Origin: a bacterium 1XD8-76
GTDB taxonomy: Bacteria; Bacillota; Clostridia; Lachnospirales; Lachnospiraceae
DNA length: 64,000 nt
Direction: 5' to 3'
Assembly: GCA_003611955.1 (NCBI GenBank)
Contig: RAZE01000001.1
Span: 1-64,000 of the forward strand
The notes under the pieces are model-generated. The model saw only the letters and a program-made list of their open reading frames with translations. It was not told where the DNA came from and did no database searches. The position numbers and the translations under genes were made by a program. Shown in pieces: positions 53,724 through 61,401 of the stretch (its first letter is position 1; each line of letters starts with the position of its first letter).

Positions 53724-54372
53724 AAAGCCCTCCCAGCATAATATCGATTGTTTTGATCAGTATTCCCGGATTGTAAAACTTCCTTGCCATATAAATCAGG
53801 ATATCTGTGTCAAGTTCTAATGTTTTTACTGTTCCCTTTAACAGTTCTTCCGGCTTCGCGGTATCAACCGGGGCATGATCCAGATCTCTTATCACATCCA
53901 GAATCTGGAGATAACGGTAATTAGAGCGGTTTACATTTACAGAAGGCCTTTTTATCTCAACCTGTATACCGGCGGGTACTCTTTTGGTGTACCGGTTTGT
54001 CGCAATGCATTTCCTTTTTGGCATCTGGGACACCAGGCCTAAACGGTTCAGCACAGACAACCCTGTTTCATATCCGATCACATCATCCTCATCATACAGC
54101 AACTGCCTGCAGAATAAAGTTTCCCTGTCAGGTGTATAATATCCAAATGCCGTTTTGATCTTTTTACAATAAACACCCTTTTCTATCCGCAGGATCTTGT
54201 CTGCCCTTTCCAGTCTGGCCATATTCACATTAACTGCTTTTTTTACGTCTGTTTCATCCAGGCCTGTTTCTTTTGCAACATACTTTGTGATCTGAGCTGT
54301 CAAAATCGGCTGGCCGGCTTCCTGTCTGTCTATATATTGGATCAATAAATTCCTGTATCCTATATTGTTCAT
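53704..54372 (-). CDS. abiEi: AbiEi-type antitoxin/regulator (DUF6088-like)
   Basis: The 222-residue protein has an N-terminal winged-helix region (about residues 20-75, AQITKYVAKETGLDETDVKK and ARLERADKILRIEKGVYC) and a C-terminal AbiEi-like domain. It is the partner of the downstream AbiEii gene. AbiEi proteins repress their own promoter and neutralise the toxin. The gene starts about 65 nt after a SigA-type promoter overlapped by short tandem repeats. Confidence 0.82.
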   Translation of the reverse strand: MNNIGYRNLLIQYIDRQEAGQPILTAQITKYVAKETGLDETDVKKAVNVNMARLERADKILRIEKGVYCKKIKTAFGYYTPDRETLFCRQLLYDEDDVIGYETGLSVLNRLGLVSQMPKRKCIATNRYTKRVPAGIQVEIKRPSVNVNRSNYRYLQILDVIRDLDHAPVDTAKPEELLKGTVKTLELDTDILIYMARKFYNPGILIKTIDIMLGGLYETAQG

Positions 54373-54412
54373 ATGACCATCCCTTTCTTTGCTATCATGT
54401 TATTATATTTAT

Positions 54413-54466
54413 GCTTTTTATGTCTTTTTATGCAATCATAATAACACTTTTAAAAAATATAGTCAA
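54413..54466 (-). promoter_or_regulatory. Promoter of abiEi-abiEii with tandem CATAAAAAG repeats
   Basis: TTGACT (54466-54461) and TATTAT (54443-54438) are spaced by 17 nt. Just downstream, CATAAAAAGA, CATAAAAAG and CATAAA occur in direct succession, each about one helical turn apart, and could be the operator for autoregulation. Confidence 0.6.
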
Positions 54467-54498
54467 TCTGAACATCCCAAACTTGAAATATCATGATT

Positions 54499-54538
54499 TT
54501 GGCACAACATTGGCACGGTTCTGCTCTTTCCCCGTAAA
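54499..54538 (+). repeat. Second copy of the transfer-operon leader block with two phased TTGGCAC repeats
   Basis: TTGGCAC at 54499 and 54510 (11 bp apart) lead into a 30-bp block (54509-54538) identical to 40004-40033. A TATACT element follows at about 54551. It marks the start of a second conjugative-element fragment. Confidence 0.8.
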
Positions 54539-54579
54539 GGCATCCATGCTATACTTGGTACAGTCAAAAATATGTAAAG

Positions 54580-54612
54580 CAGCCGTTTTCCATCCAGGGA
54601 GACGGCTGTTTT
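54580..54612 (+). terminator. Leader terminator of the second conjugative fragment
   Basis: CAGCCG and CGGCTG form a stem with a 17-nt loop followed by TTTTCG. It has the same place relative to the repeated leader block as the terminators near 40.1 kb. Confidence 0.6.
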
Positions 54613-54636
54613 CGTCAGAAAGGCGGTGGTTTTATT

Positions 54637-54831
54637 TTGCCAAAGGCAATTTCCAACACAATGTCCAAAGCAGCCGGCAGGGCATCTCCCCATACGGGCA
54701 GGCCCGGCAGGAACCTGGCATCCATACTGAAAAATGAGCGTGGGGACGTCAATTATTTCAGTACGGTGGTGTTTATCTTTGTCGCGGTGCTCCTGCTGGC
54801 ATTCATCCTGGACCTACCTCCTGTCCTGTGA
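54637..54831 (+). pseudogene. 5' fragment of a DUF4320-like conjugative-element gene
   Basis: A TTG start follows AAAGG by about 11 nt. The 64-residue product ends its polar N-terminus with LKNERGDVNYFSTVVFIFV and one membrane helix, typical of DUF4320 (TadE-like) proteins of Lachnospiraceae elements, then breaks off after LAFILDL. The 3' end overlaps a convergent gene, so a deletion probably removed the rest. Confidence 0.6.
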
Positions 54832-55132
54832 TATGGAAGGGCATAACCAAAAATTCTTTGGTATGTTCTTTGCCTTTGCAGTAGATACTGCAGATGCCGT
54901 CATGAAACTCCCAGTCGGAGGCATTACACCACCAGAGAACAAATCCCTTTCCATCATTTGCCAAGCTCACTTTATGGTCTGGCTCATTTGGCACGATACT
55001 GTAAAAGCCTTGGGTATTTGCCATCGTAACCTTGCGTTTCTGCCCTGTAAATTTCGGCCTGCAGTGAACAAGAATCTCCAAACAGGTTCCCTTCTTTATG
55101 GTCTTTTTTAACTGATTCAGATTTTTTACCAT
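54803..55132 (-). CDS. Small conserved mobile-element protein, unknown function
   Basis: The ATG at 55132 has AAGGAGG 5 nt upstream and gives 109 residues. The open frame upstream of it is not used. The sequence begins MVKNLNQLKKTIKKGTCLEI and has conserved-looking GFYSIVPNEPDHKVSLANDG and LWWCNASDWEF segments, similar to small hypothetical proteins of Lachnospiraceae mobile elements. No catalytic motif is recognised. It converges on the DUF4320 fragment and overlaps it by 29 nt. Confidence 0.6.
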   Translation of the reverse strand: MVKNLNQLKKTIKKGTCLEILVHCRPKFTGQKRKVTMANTQGFYSIVPNEPDHKVSLANDGKGFVLWWCNASDWEFHDGICSIYCKGKEHTKEFLVMPFHITGQEVGPG

Positions 55133-55902
55133 AAGTTCCTCCTTATCATTGAAAAGGGCAGGATGTCCTGAAACACCCTGCCACATACTTATCAAGCGGC
55201 ATCTGCCAATGCAGTTCCCGCAAGCTCCTCTTTGTTCTCCATCCGCTATCTTCCTTTCCGGAATCGCCCACCGGCAATCCCCCGTCCTCAAAAGGATTTT
55301 CTTCCATGCACACTTCCATGTTCATATCTTCCAGTACTGGTCATTGGCTTTCTGGACAGCGGTATCCCTGAACGGGTATCCTGCCGCCTGTTTCTGCCAG
55401 CTCCTGCCGGCCTTTTTGTTTCTCATGCTCATTCTTTGTACCTGCCTTTCTAAAATGTTTTATCCTCAAAGCCGTTACCGGCATTTGGGCAGAAAATAAA
55501 AAAGCGAAAATGACCATCTGCCAAATCCCTGGCGTCCATGGATTTCCATGAACCATAGTCATTCCCGCTCTTAAAGGGAAAATCATCCCTTTTACATAAA
55601 AAAGCCAGTAAACCACTGCCCGGAGGGCATAATGGTACTACTGGCACAAAAATACAAACTTAACAGCGTGTGCAATGCGGAAAGTTCTCCGCATACAGCC
55701 TGAACGGACTGCATTTCCCTTACGGGTTACGCACAAAAATCAATTACAAGGACAGTTTAGTGCAAGATATTGATTTAGTCAAGTTGTTGATACTATATAT
55801 AGTGTTTTATAAATAACCAACAAAAGAAAATGCGCTCACACCTTTAGCCAGTTCGAGATTGTAAATATCTTCTGGCTCTTTACATCAATCATTGCACTCA
55901 TG
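55133..55902. other. 770-bp stretch of probable conjugative-element debris
   Basis: No intact gene with a good ribosome site was found. Short minus-strand frames such as one with KSGNDYGSWKSMDARDLADG (about 55510-55580) and one with EENPFEDGGLPVGDSGKED (about 55250-55310) look protein-like but are broken. The last 150 bp is AT-rich and contains CTATATATAG. Confidence 0.45.
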
Positions 55903-56307
55903 TTAAACACTGATAACAAAAGATTCGTTATAATACGGAATCAAAGTATCATGTGTCATAAATTTCATTCCTTCTGATTTTGCCTGCGCAAGCAAAATCC
56001 TGTCAAAAGGATCTTTATGCGGTGGAGCATCCTTTGGCCTTACCAAAGATTCCAGCTCAGCCACATGTTTATTAAATACAGGCAGCGAGACAAAACCATT
56101 CTCTTCACATCCTTTCTCCAGGTATTTCCCACTAAATAAAAATGTTTCCGGATGTGCCATATGCTTGATTGTAATCTCCCACACGGAAGCGGTACTGTAA
56201 TAGATTTCATTGTTCTCGTCAAGTATCATTGCCCTGGCTGTATTCGACAATTCCTCCGAATCCAGTACTGCCCATATTGCAATATGTGTATCCAGCAAAA
56301 TCTTCAT
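55903..56307 (-). CDS. vapC: VapC-type PIN-domain toxin
   Basis: The ATG at 56307 overlaps the antitoxin stop (TGATG). The 134-residue protein has the PIN signature: KILLDTHIAIWAV with the first acidic residue, a central Glu in STASVWEITIK, HKDPFDRILLAQAKSEG with the next acidic residues, and FMTHD near the end. It is a Mg-dependent RNase of a type II toxin-antitoxin pair. All key acidic positions are present. Confidence 0.9.
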   Translation of the reverse strand: MKILLDTHIAIWAVLDSEELSNTARAMILDENNEIYYSTASVWEITIKHMAHPETFLFSGKYLEKGCEENGFVSLPVFNKHVAELESLVRPKDAPPHKDPFDRILLAQAKSEGMKFMTHDTLIPYYNESFVISV

Positions 56308-56561
56308 CAATCATCCACCTCAAATAATCTGGCTATTTCATCATTACACTCGTCTATATCATGACCATCCGCAATAAATTTCTGCCCTTTCATACTTCCA
56401 AGCCTGCGTTTTTTGCCCTGTGTGGCAACGCCATAATTTATACTCACACGCCTTGATTCTGACGGCTGCACAAACCGCTGTATCATATCAAGAATAAAGC
56501 GCAGGCTGTCATCAGAAAGTCCCTCCAGAGATTGTGTGATCTGATTCTGTAATGTTGACAT
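56307..56561 (-). CDS. Antitoxin partner of the PIN toxin
   Basis: The ATG at 56561 (AAGGTGG 8 nt upstream) gives 84 residues. The N-terminus is helical (LQNQITQSLEGLSDDSL), a basic middle (GKKRRLGSMKGQK) follows, and the end is acidic (DIDECNDEIARLFEVDD), as in small antitoxins that wrap a PIN toxin. It is first in the operon and has its own promoter. The upstream in-frame ATG at 56627 lacks a ribosome site. Confidence 0.75.
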   Translation of the reverse strand: MSTLQNQITQSLEGLSDDSLRFILDMIQRFVQPSESRRVSINYGVATQGKKRRLGSMKGQKFIADGHDIDECNDEIARLFEVDD

Positions 56562-56633
56562 AACAGACACCACCTTTCTACATGATTTAGAAAACATATA
56601 TCTGATTAAATTTTTACCTTCTGTCACGATTTT

Positions 56634-56662
56634 ATTATACTAAAGAAACCGCTTTTTATCAA
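56634..56662 (-). promoter_or_regulatory. SigA-type promoter of the toxin-antitoxin pair
   Basis: TTGATA (56662-56657) and a perfect TATAAT (56639-56634) are separated by 17 nt, about 70 nt before the antitoxin start. Confidence 0.75.
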
Positions 56663-56757
56663 GAATATCCAAATTGACACTACAATGGTATGGATGGTTG
56701 TATAAAAATACTGGCATGAAAAATATTATTGCTGCTCCAGGCAGCCTTTCCTTTATC

Positions 56758-57390
56758 TTACAGAACTTCCATATCAAACAAACTTAATTGCACTGGCTGC
56801 TCCCTTCTCTCTTTCTCTTTTTCCAGGCGCATCTGTTCCAGTTCTGCGATCCGTTCCTCTCCCAGCCATTTATCCGCATGGCGCCGGTCTACACTGAATT
56901 TTTCCAGACTTTCATATCCGTTCTCCAACAGTTTCTTTTCCAGACGCCTGACCGCAGACTCCCGCGCCTGCCGCCGTCTCTCCCTTTTATTCTCAGAATC
57001 CCTTTTTTCCATATCAGAAGCATGCACGATCTGGATTCCGTTCCGTATATCCTCCAGGTCCTGCATCAGATCCCGGCTCTCCCTGCGTTCCGCACGGACA
57101 TTCTGGATCTCAAAGGAAAAATGCCGGCCGTGGTATTCAGAGAAAAACAGCTGCGTAAAATAATGTCTCCGAACTTTCTCCCTTATCCGATCCTGGCAGA
57201 GCCTGGCGCATATCTTACCGATATCCATGCTCACCGGATGGTCAAAGAGCTTTTTCCCCTTGATGATCCGGGTATCCACCTGTCCTTCAAACAGTGTGCC
57301 GTTCAAGTCATTTCTGAAATAAGATATCTTCACATCATAAAATACATTCCCCTTTTTCTTATCCAACTCATGCCCCAGGACCGGACACAT
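56758..57390 (-). CDS. Truncated mobile-element protein with basic coiled-coil C-terminus, unknown
   Basis: The readable protein starts near CAGMCPVLGHELDKKKGN and continues for about 210 residues: a beta-rich first half (VFYDVKISYFRND, EGQVDTRIIKGKKLF) and a charged helical second half (EKRDSENKRERRRQARES, RRLEKKLLENGYESLEKF, RLEKEKERREQ) ending LSLFDMEVL. The frame upstream of 57390 reads antisense through a methyltransferase fragment, so the true 5' end has been lost at a junction near 57390-57430. No start codon has a clear ribosome site. The family is not recognised. Confidence 0.5.
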   Translation of the reverse strand: MCPVLGHELDKKKGNVFYDVKISYFRNDLNGTLFEGQVDTRIIKGKKLFDHPVSMDIGKICARLCQDRIREKVRRHYFTQLFFSEYHGRHFSFEIQNVRAERRESRDLMQDLEDIRNGIQIVHASDMEKRDSENKRERRRQARESAVRRLEKKLLENGYESLEKFSVDRRHADKWLGEERIAELEQMRLEKEKERREQPVQLSLFDMEVL

Positions 57391-57421
57391 CCCTGCACAT
57401 CTGCTTGATCCGCAATAATAA

Positions 57422-57937
57422 GCCAAAAAACGCAACGCAGATAATCAAATCGAATATCGCATCTGCGGAATAGAAGAATACGAATACCCGGAAAACACCT
57501 GGGATTGTGTTGTTTCCAATCTGGCCCTGCACTACATAGAAAACATAGAGATAATCTTTCAAAAAGTACATAGAACACTGAAACAGCGCGGAACATTTCT
57601 TTTTAATATTGAGCACCCTGTTTTTACCGCAGGAGTTAGGCAAGATTGGATTTATACAAATGATGGAAAACCAAAATACTGGCCAGTTGATAATTACTTC
57701 ATTTCCGGAGAACGATATACGTACTTTTTGGGATGTAATGTGGTAAAACAACATCATACACTTACACAGATAGTAATGGGGTTGTTAAATAACGGTTTTG
57801 AACTAAATGCTGTGAAGGAAGCAATGCCGCCGCAGAAAATGATGAATATTCCAGGCATTAAAGATGAGCTCCGCCGCCCAATGATGCTATTGGTGAAAGC
57901 GACAGCAAAAGAAACTGCCGAAGACAAAATATTGTAG
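57422..57937 (+). pseudogene. C-terminal fragment of a class I SAM-dependent methyltransferase
   Basis: The frame opens after a stop at 57419-57421 with AKKRNADNQIEYRICGIEEY, which is the acidic-loop/motif II part of a small-molecule methyltransferase. It continues through TWDCVVSNLALHYIENIE and TLKQRGTFLFNIEHPVF to the normal-looking end LRRPMMLLVKATAKE. The SAM-binding glycine loop and the first roughly 60-70 residues are missing. Confidence 0.8.
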
Positions 57938-58400
57938 TTCTTCCATCAGCATATTGGGAAGAATTGCATTTGTATGGAGCGCAGCATGAGCTTCTGCTGA
58001 CATCGCCTGTTCCAAGATTTCGAGCCGGAGGAATATCCGCAATCTCCCATACCGTGCATGTACCTTCAAAGGAACTGGATATTCTGTAATAATCGCCCCG
58101 CTGTATCAGGTTATAATACTTTTTAAATATGCCGACCTGCTCCCTGATTACCTTATGGAAATTACGGCTTATTCCCCCCGCGCCGCTCCCGCTATGGGTC
58201 GTCATCACTTCGGGAGTCCAGAACGTATCTCCCCCATGCAGAGCCCACAGAAAATTGTCGGGATGAATCCCACAGATTAGTCTGGTTCTGTCAATCCCGT
58301 CCTGTCCTGCCTCCCCATTTCATACGGATTACCGGAAAAACCTCTGTCCGTCTGACAGGTTGATTTTTTTGTATGTAATGTAAAAATCCTGCGCTGGTCA
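57938..58400. other. Mosaic of gene fragments between the methyltransferase and GH13 genes
   Basis: A plus-strand frame (57938-58090) reads LPSAYWEELHLYGAQHELLL then RAGGISAISHTVHVPSKELD without a start. The minus strand carries the alpha-galactosidase pieces listed separately. No intact gene is seen. Confidence 0.5.
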
Positions 58401-58417
58401 TCAATGATTATCGCCAT
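58060..58417 (-). pseudogene. Collapsed GH36 alpha-galactosidase gene (N- and C-terminal scraps)
   Basis: ATG at 58417 overlaps the end of the GH13 gene by 17 nt and begins MAIIIDDQRRIFTLHTKKST, a typical GH36 N-terminus. It soon stops at 58277. About 70 nt further, another frame gives GISRNFHKVIREQVGIFKKY, then LIQRGDYYRI and FEGTCTVWE, matching the GH36 C-terminal region. Several hundred residues including the catalytic barrel are missing. It shows that this locus once included alpha-galactosidase. Confidence 0.6.
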
Positions 58418-60275
58418 CGTTATTCTCCCCCATTTTTTGTTCCAGATAGAAGAAGCCGTAAGCAGGGATGGACAAATCCTGTAAGAAGCAGGATTCACCT
58501 GTCAGCATATCCGTAAATCTGCCCGGATCATGGGGAAAAGTAACCGTTTTTTCCCATTCGGTAAAGTTAAATACACCAATAACTTTCTGCCCTTCGGCAT
58601 AACGCCCGACAGCCAGCAGGCCATTGTCCCCCGTATCCAGAGTCCAGACGTCCGCTTCCGTTCCAAATGCCGGGGATGTTCCCCGCAGCGCAGTCAGCGC
58701 ATTCAGACCGCAGAACACTTTCCCCTCGGGAGTCTCCAAGTCATGCACATGTTCCGCCTGATCCCATCTCATCCTGCCCCGGTGAAGGTAACGGCTGTCA
58801 TCCGCTTTCCGGGGATCGTTCTTATAACCATAGTCGTTTACCTGGGCCAGTTCATCCCCGCTGTACAGCATGGGAATACCGGTCTGTATAAGCATCATGG
58901 CATGGAGTGTCAGATCAAACTGTACCGCCCGCTCCATCGCCTCATGATCCTGCTCAAACCCCGCTTTTTCGATACCGCACAGGCTGGCCGTCGTGCCGCA
59001 GAGTCTTGCATCACCGCTGGTAATATCATCATTGTAAAGCTCCCCCCTGCTGTTGCTTTTGCCTGCAAATCCCTGGAAGTAATCGTTCAGATACCTCTTA
59101 TGGAGCACTTCATCCGTGCCAAAGTTCTGGTGGAGCCACCCATAATCCAGCCCCCAGCCAATGTCATCATGGCAGCGGAGATAATTCAGAAATACATAGT
59201 CCTTCGGCAGAGCATTCACTATGTCAAGCTGCCGGCGGAGCAGGCGGGTATCCCGGGTGGCCACGGTATGCCATGTGGTACACATGGTGGTCACATTATA
59301 TAACAAATGGCACTCCGGTTTGTCTATACTGCCAAAGTAAGGGACTACCTTTACCGGTTCCATGACTACCTCCCCCAACAGTATCACACTGGGGCAGACA
59401 ATCTCTCCTATCATCCTCATCATCCGTACAATGGTGTGGACCTGCGGACGGTTGCGGCAGTCGGTTCCCAACTCTTTCCATATATACGGCACGGCGTCAA
59501 TACGGATCATGTCCATGCCCCTGTTTGCCAGATAAAGGTAATTGTACATCATCTCATTAAATACCCGCGGATTTTGGTAATTCAAATCCCACTGGTAAGG
59601 GTAAAAAGAGGTCATGACATAATGCCCGCAGTCATCCAGCCATGTGAAGTTTCCCGGTGCAGTCGTGGGAAATACCTGGGTTACGGTTTTTTCATATTCC
59701 GCCGGTATGGAAGGATCGGCAAAAAAGAAATACCGGCTCATATATTCCCCTTCCCCCCTGCGGGCCCTTTTTGCCCATTGGTGATCCTGACTGGTGTGAT
59801 TCATTACAAAATCCATGCACAGATTAATTCCCTTTTCATGACAGATCGCAGCCAGCTTCTCCAAATCCTCCATTGTTCCCAGATCAGAACGCACTTTGCG
59901 GAAATCCGCCACTGCATAACCGCCGTCACTGCGGCCGGGCACCGTGTCCAGAAACGGCATCAGATGGAGAAAATTTACTCCTGTCTGCTGAATATAAGGA
60001 AGCTTTTCACGCAGTCCATTCAGATTTCCGGCAAAATTGTCTATATACATCATCATCCCTGTGAGAGCGTTGGACTTGTACCACTCCGGGTCCGCTTCCC
60101 TCTCCAGATCCCGCTTTTTTAAAGCCGCCGGCCGCTCACGATCAAATTCATATAGTTTCTGGCACAGTTCCGCAAACATGGATTCATTGTGATAAAGTTC
60201 CATATACAGCCATCGCAATTCCTCTATATGACGCGCCATACGGTTTTGAAACAGTATTTCTTTTTTCTCAGCCAT
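58401..60275 (-). CDS. Amylosucrase/sucrose-phosphorylase-type GH13 glycosidase
   Basis: The ATG at 60275 (AAGG 8 nt upstream) gives 624 residues. A GTG lies 9 nt earlier. The N-terminal helical domain (about 1-75) is typical of amylosucrase. The GH13 barrel has DFVMNHTS near 155, the nucleophile in GMDMIRIDAVPYIWKELGT (Asp near 260), the acid/base in ILLGEVVM (Glu near 302) and LRCHDDIGWGL near 370. NRPQVH is also amylosucrase-like. It would use sucrose or a related glucoside. It follows the HAD gene by 18 nt and overlaps the alpha-galactosidase remnant. Confidence 0.85.
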   Translation of the reverse strand: MAEKKEILFQNRMARHIEELRWLYMELYHNESMFAELCQKLYEFDRERPAALKKRDLEREADPEWYKSNALTGMMMYIDNFAGNLNGLREKLPYIQQTGVNFLHLMPFLDTVPGRSDGGYAVADFRKVRSDLGTMEDLEKLAAICHEKGINLCMDFVMNHTSQDHQWAKRARRGEGEYMSRYFFFADPSIPAEYEKTVTQVFPTTAPGNFTWLDDCGHYVMTSFYPYQWDLNYQNPRVFNEMMYNYLYLANRGMDMIRIDAVPYIWKELGTDCRNRPQVHTIVRMMRMIGEIVCPSVILLGEVVMEPVKVVPYFGSIDKPECHLLYNVTTMCTTWHTVATRDTRLLRRQLDIVNALPKDYVFLNYLRCHDDIGWGLDYGWLHQNFGTDEVLHKRYLNDYFQGFAGKSNSRGELYNDDITSGDARLCGTTASLCGIEKAGFEQDHEAMERAVQFDLTLHAMMLIQTGIPMLYSGDELAQVNDYGYKNDPRKADDSRYLHRGRMRWDQAEHVHDLETPEGKVFCGLNALTALRGTSPAFGTEADVWTLDTGDNGLLAVGRYAEGQKVIGVFNFTEWEKTVTFPHDPGRFTDMLTGESCFLQDLSIPAYGFFYLEQKMGENNDGDNH

Positions 60276-60293
60276 CCCTGCCACCTTCTTTCC

Positions 60294-61124
60294 TCAAATC
60301 AACTGTAGTTTTTGAAACGCACTGTAAAGGCCGTCCTCGGTCACGGACGGGCAAACCATGCGGGCAATTTTCTTAAGAGAAGGGCTTCCATTCGCCATAC
60401 AGACGCCGGTTTCCACCGCCTGAAGCATCTCCAGATCATTCATGCTGTCCCCCAGGGCAATGGTATCCATCCGGGAAACACCCAGAAATTCACATAGCCT
60501 TTCCACCGCCTTTCCTTTATTGAAGGCCCTGCTGGCCAGTTCACCATTCACAATACCGCAGGCATCCTCATCCTGAATACAAAAGTCAAATTCATCCCGC
60601 AGTACCTCCATGGGCTTTTTCAGCCGCTCTGCACCCCTGCTCATGAATGCCATCCCATAAATAGGCTCGCCGTCATATTCCGACATGGGACGAATGCCCA
60701 GCTCATTCTCAATCTGAATCCGCCACCGCAACAGCTCACTGTTCGCCCCGGATTGTGTATTCTGTGCCAGAAACTCCTTAAATCCCTCATCTGTATAGCT
60801 GCTGTTTCTGCCTCCTATGGTACGGTAAATACCGCTTTCCTTAAAAACATCCAGTACCCTGGCCTGCTGCTCCGGAGTCATCGGACAGTCATAAACTACC
60901 TGGCCGCCAAACTCAATATAACCGCCGGCGCTGGCAATCAGCCCGTCAAACCCAAACTCCAGCACAGGAAAAAGCATCCCATAATTCCGGCCGGAACACA
61001 ATACTACCTTGTGCCCCTTTCCCCGGGCCCGGCGTACCGCTTCCACCGCGGACCGGGGCGGAACATTCTTCCCCGGTTCGGTCAGCGTACCGTCGATATC
61101 CAAAAAAATCAATTTCTGATCCAT
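60294..61124 (-). CDS. Cof-type HAD-superfamily sugar phosphatase
   Basis: The ATG at 61124 has GGAGG 5 nt upstream and gives 276 residues. Motif I is FLDIDGTLTEPG (nucleophile Asp near residue 8), motif II is the VVLCSGRNYG serine, a lysine lies in AFNKGKAVERL, and motif IV is IALGDSMNDLEML. A C2B cap sits between motifs II and III. Such enzymes dephosphorylate sugar phosphates. It is the first gene of the minus-strand sugar operon, divergent from the PTS gene, so a phosphosugar from that uptake route is the likely substrate, by inference. Confidence 0.88.
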   Translation of the reverse strand: MDQKLIFLDIDGTLTEPGKNVPPRSAVEAVRRARGKGHKVVLCSGRNYGMLFPVLEFGFDGLIASAGGYIEFGGQVVYDCPMTPEQQARVLDVFKESGIYRTIGGRNSSYTDEGFKEFLAQNTQSGANSELLRWRIQIENELGIRPMSEYDGEPIYGMAFMSRGAERLKKPMEVLRDEFDFCIQDEDACGIVNGELASRAFNKGKAVERLCEFLGVSRMDTIALGDSMNDLEMLQAVETGVCMANGSPSLKKIARMVCPSVTEDGLYSAFQKLQLI

Positions 61125-61180
61125 GCGAACCTCCTCAAGCAATTTTTATCCCCTCTGCTGAACACGCTTTCATTTTGTTT

Positions 61181-61209
61181 ATTATAGTTTTCTTAAACAC
61201 CCCTGTCAA
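61181..61209 (-). promoter_or_regulatory. Consensus promoter of the HAD-GH13 operon
   Basis: Minus-strand TTGACA (61209-61204) and TATAAT (61186-61181) are both perfect and separated by 17 nt, about 60 nt before the HAD start. Confidence 0.88.
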
Positions 61210-61297
61210 TCCGCCATATTTCTTTTTCTGTTTTCAACAAATCCTCAGGGAAATTTTTATGCAAACTGCCGATTTCATCTTTTTTTTGATACTTGTA

Positions 61298-61327
61298 TTG
61301 ACTTTTCATTTTTCCTCATGCTATCCT
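61298..61327 (+). promoter_or_regulatory. Promoter of the PTS gene
   Basis: TTGACT (61298-61303) and TATCCT (61322-61327) have an 18-nt spacer, about 75 nt before the PTS start and divergent from the HAD promoter. Confidence 0.55.
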
Positions 61328-61366
61328 TTCATCAACATGAACGCGAGTACATCATGCACATTTTCA

Positions 61367-61376
61367 TGGTATACCA
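61367..61376. promoter_or_regulatory. Candidate operator palindrome TGGTATACCA before the PTS gene
   Basis: A perfect 10-bp palindrome lies in the untranslated leader between the promoter and the ribosome site. It is a plausible site for the LacI-family regulator encoded at 63535. Confidence 0.4.
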
Positions 61377-61401
61377 AAACAAAATATTCAAGGAGGAAGC
61401 T

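Noticed and set aside
55149-55499. 116-codon plus-strand ORF as a gene
   Set aside because: No ribosome site is present, its composition is shadow-like, and it overlaps more protein-like but broken minus-strand frames.
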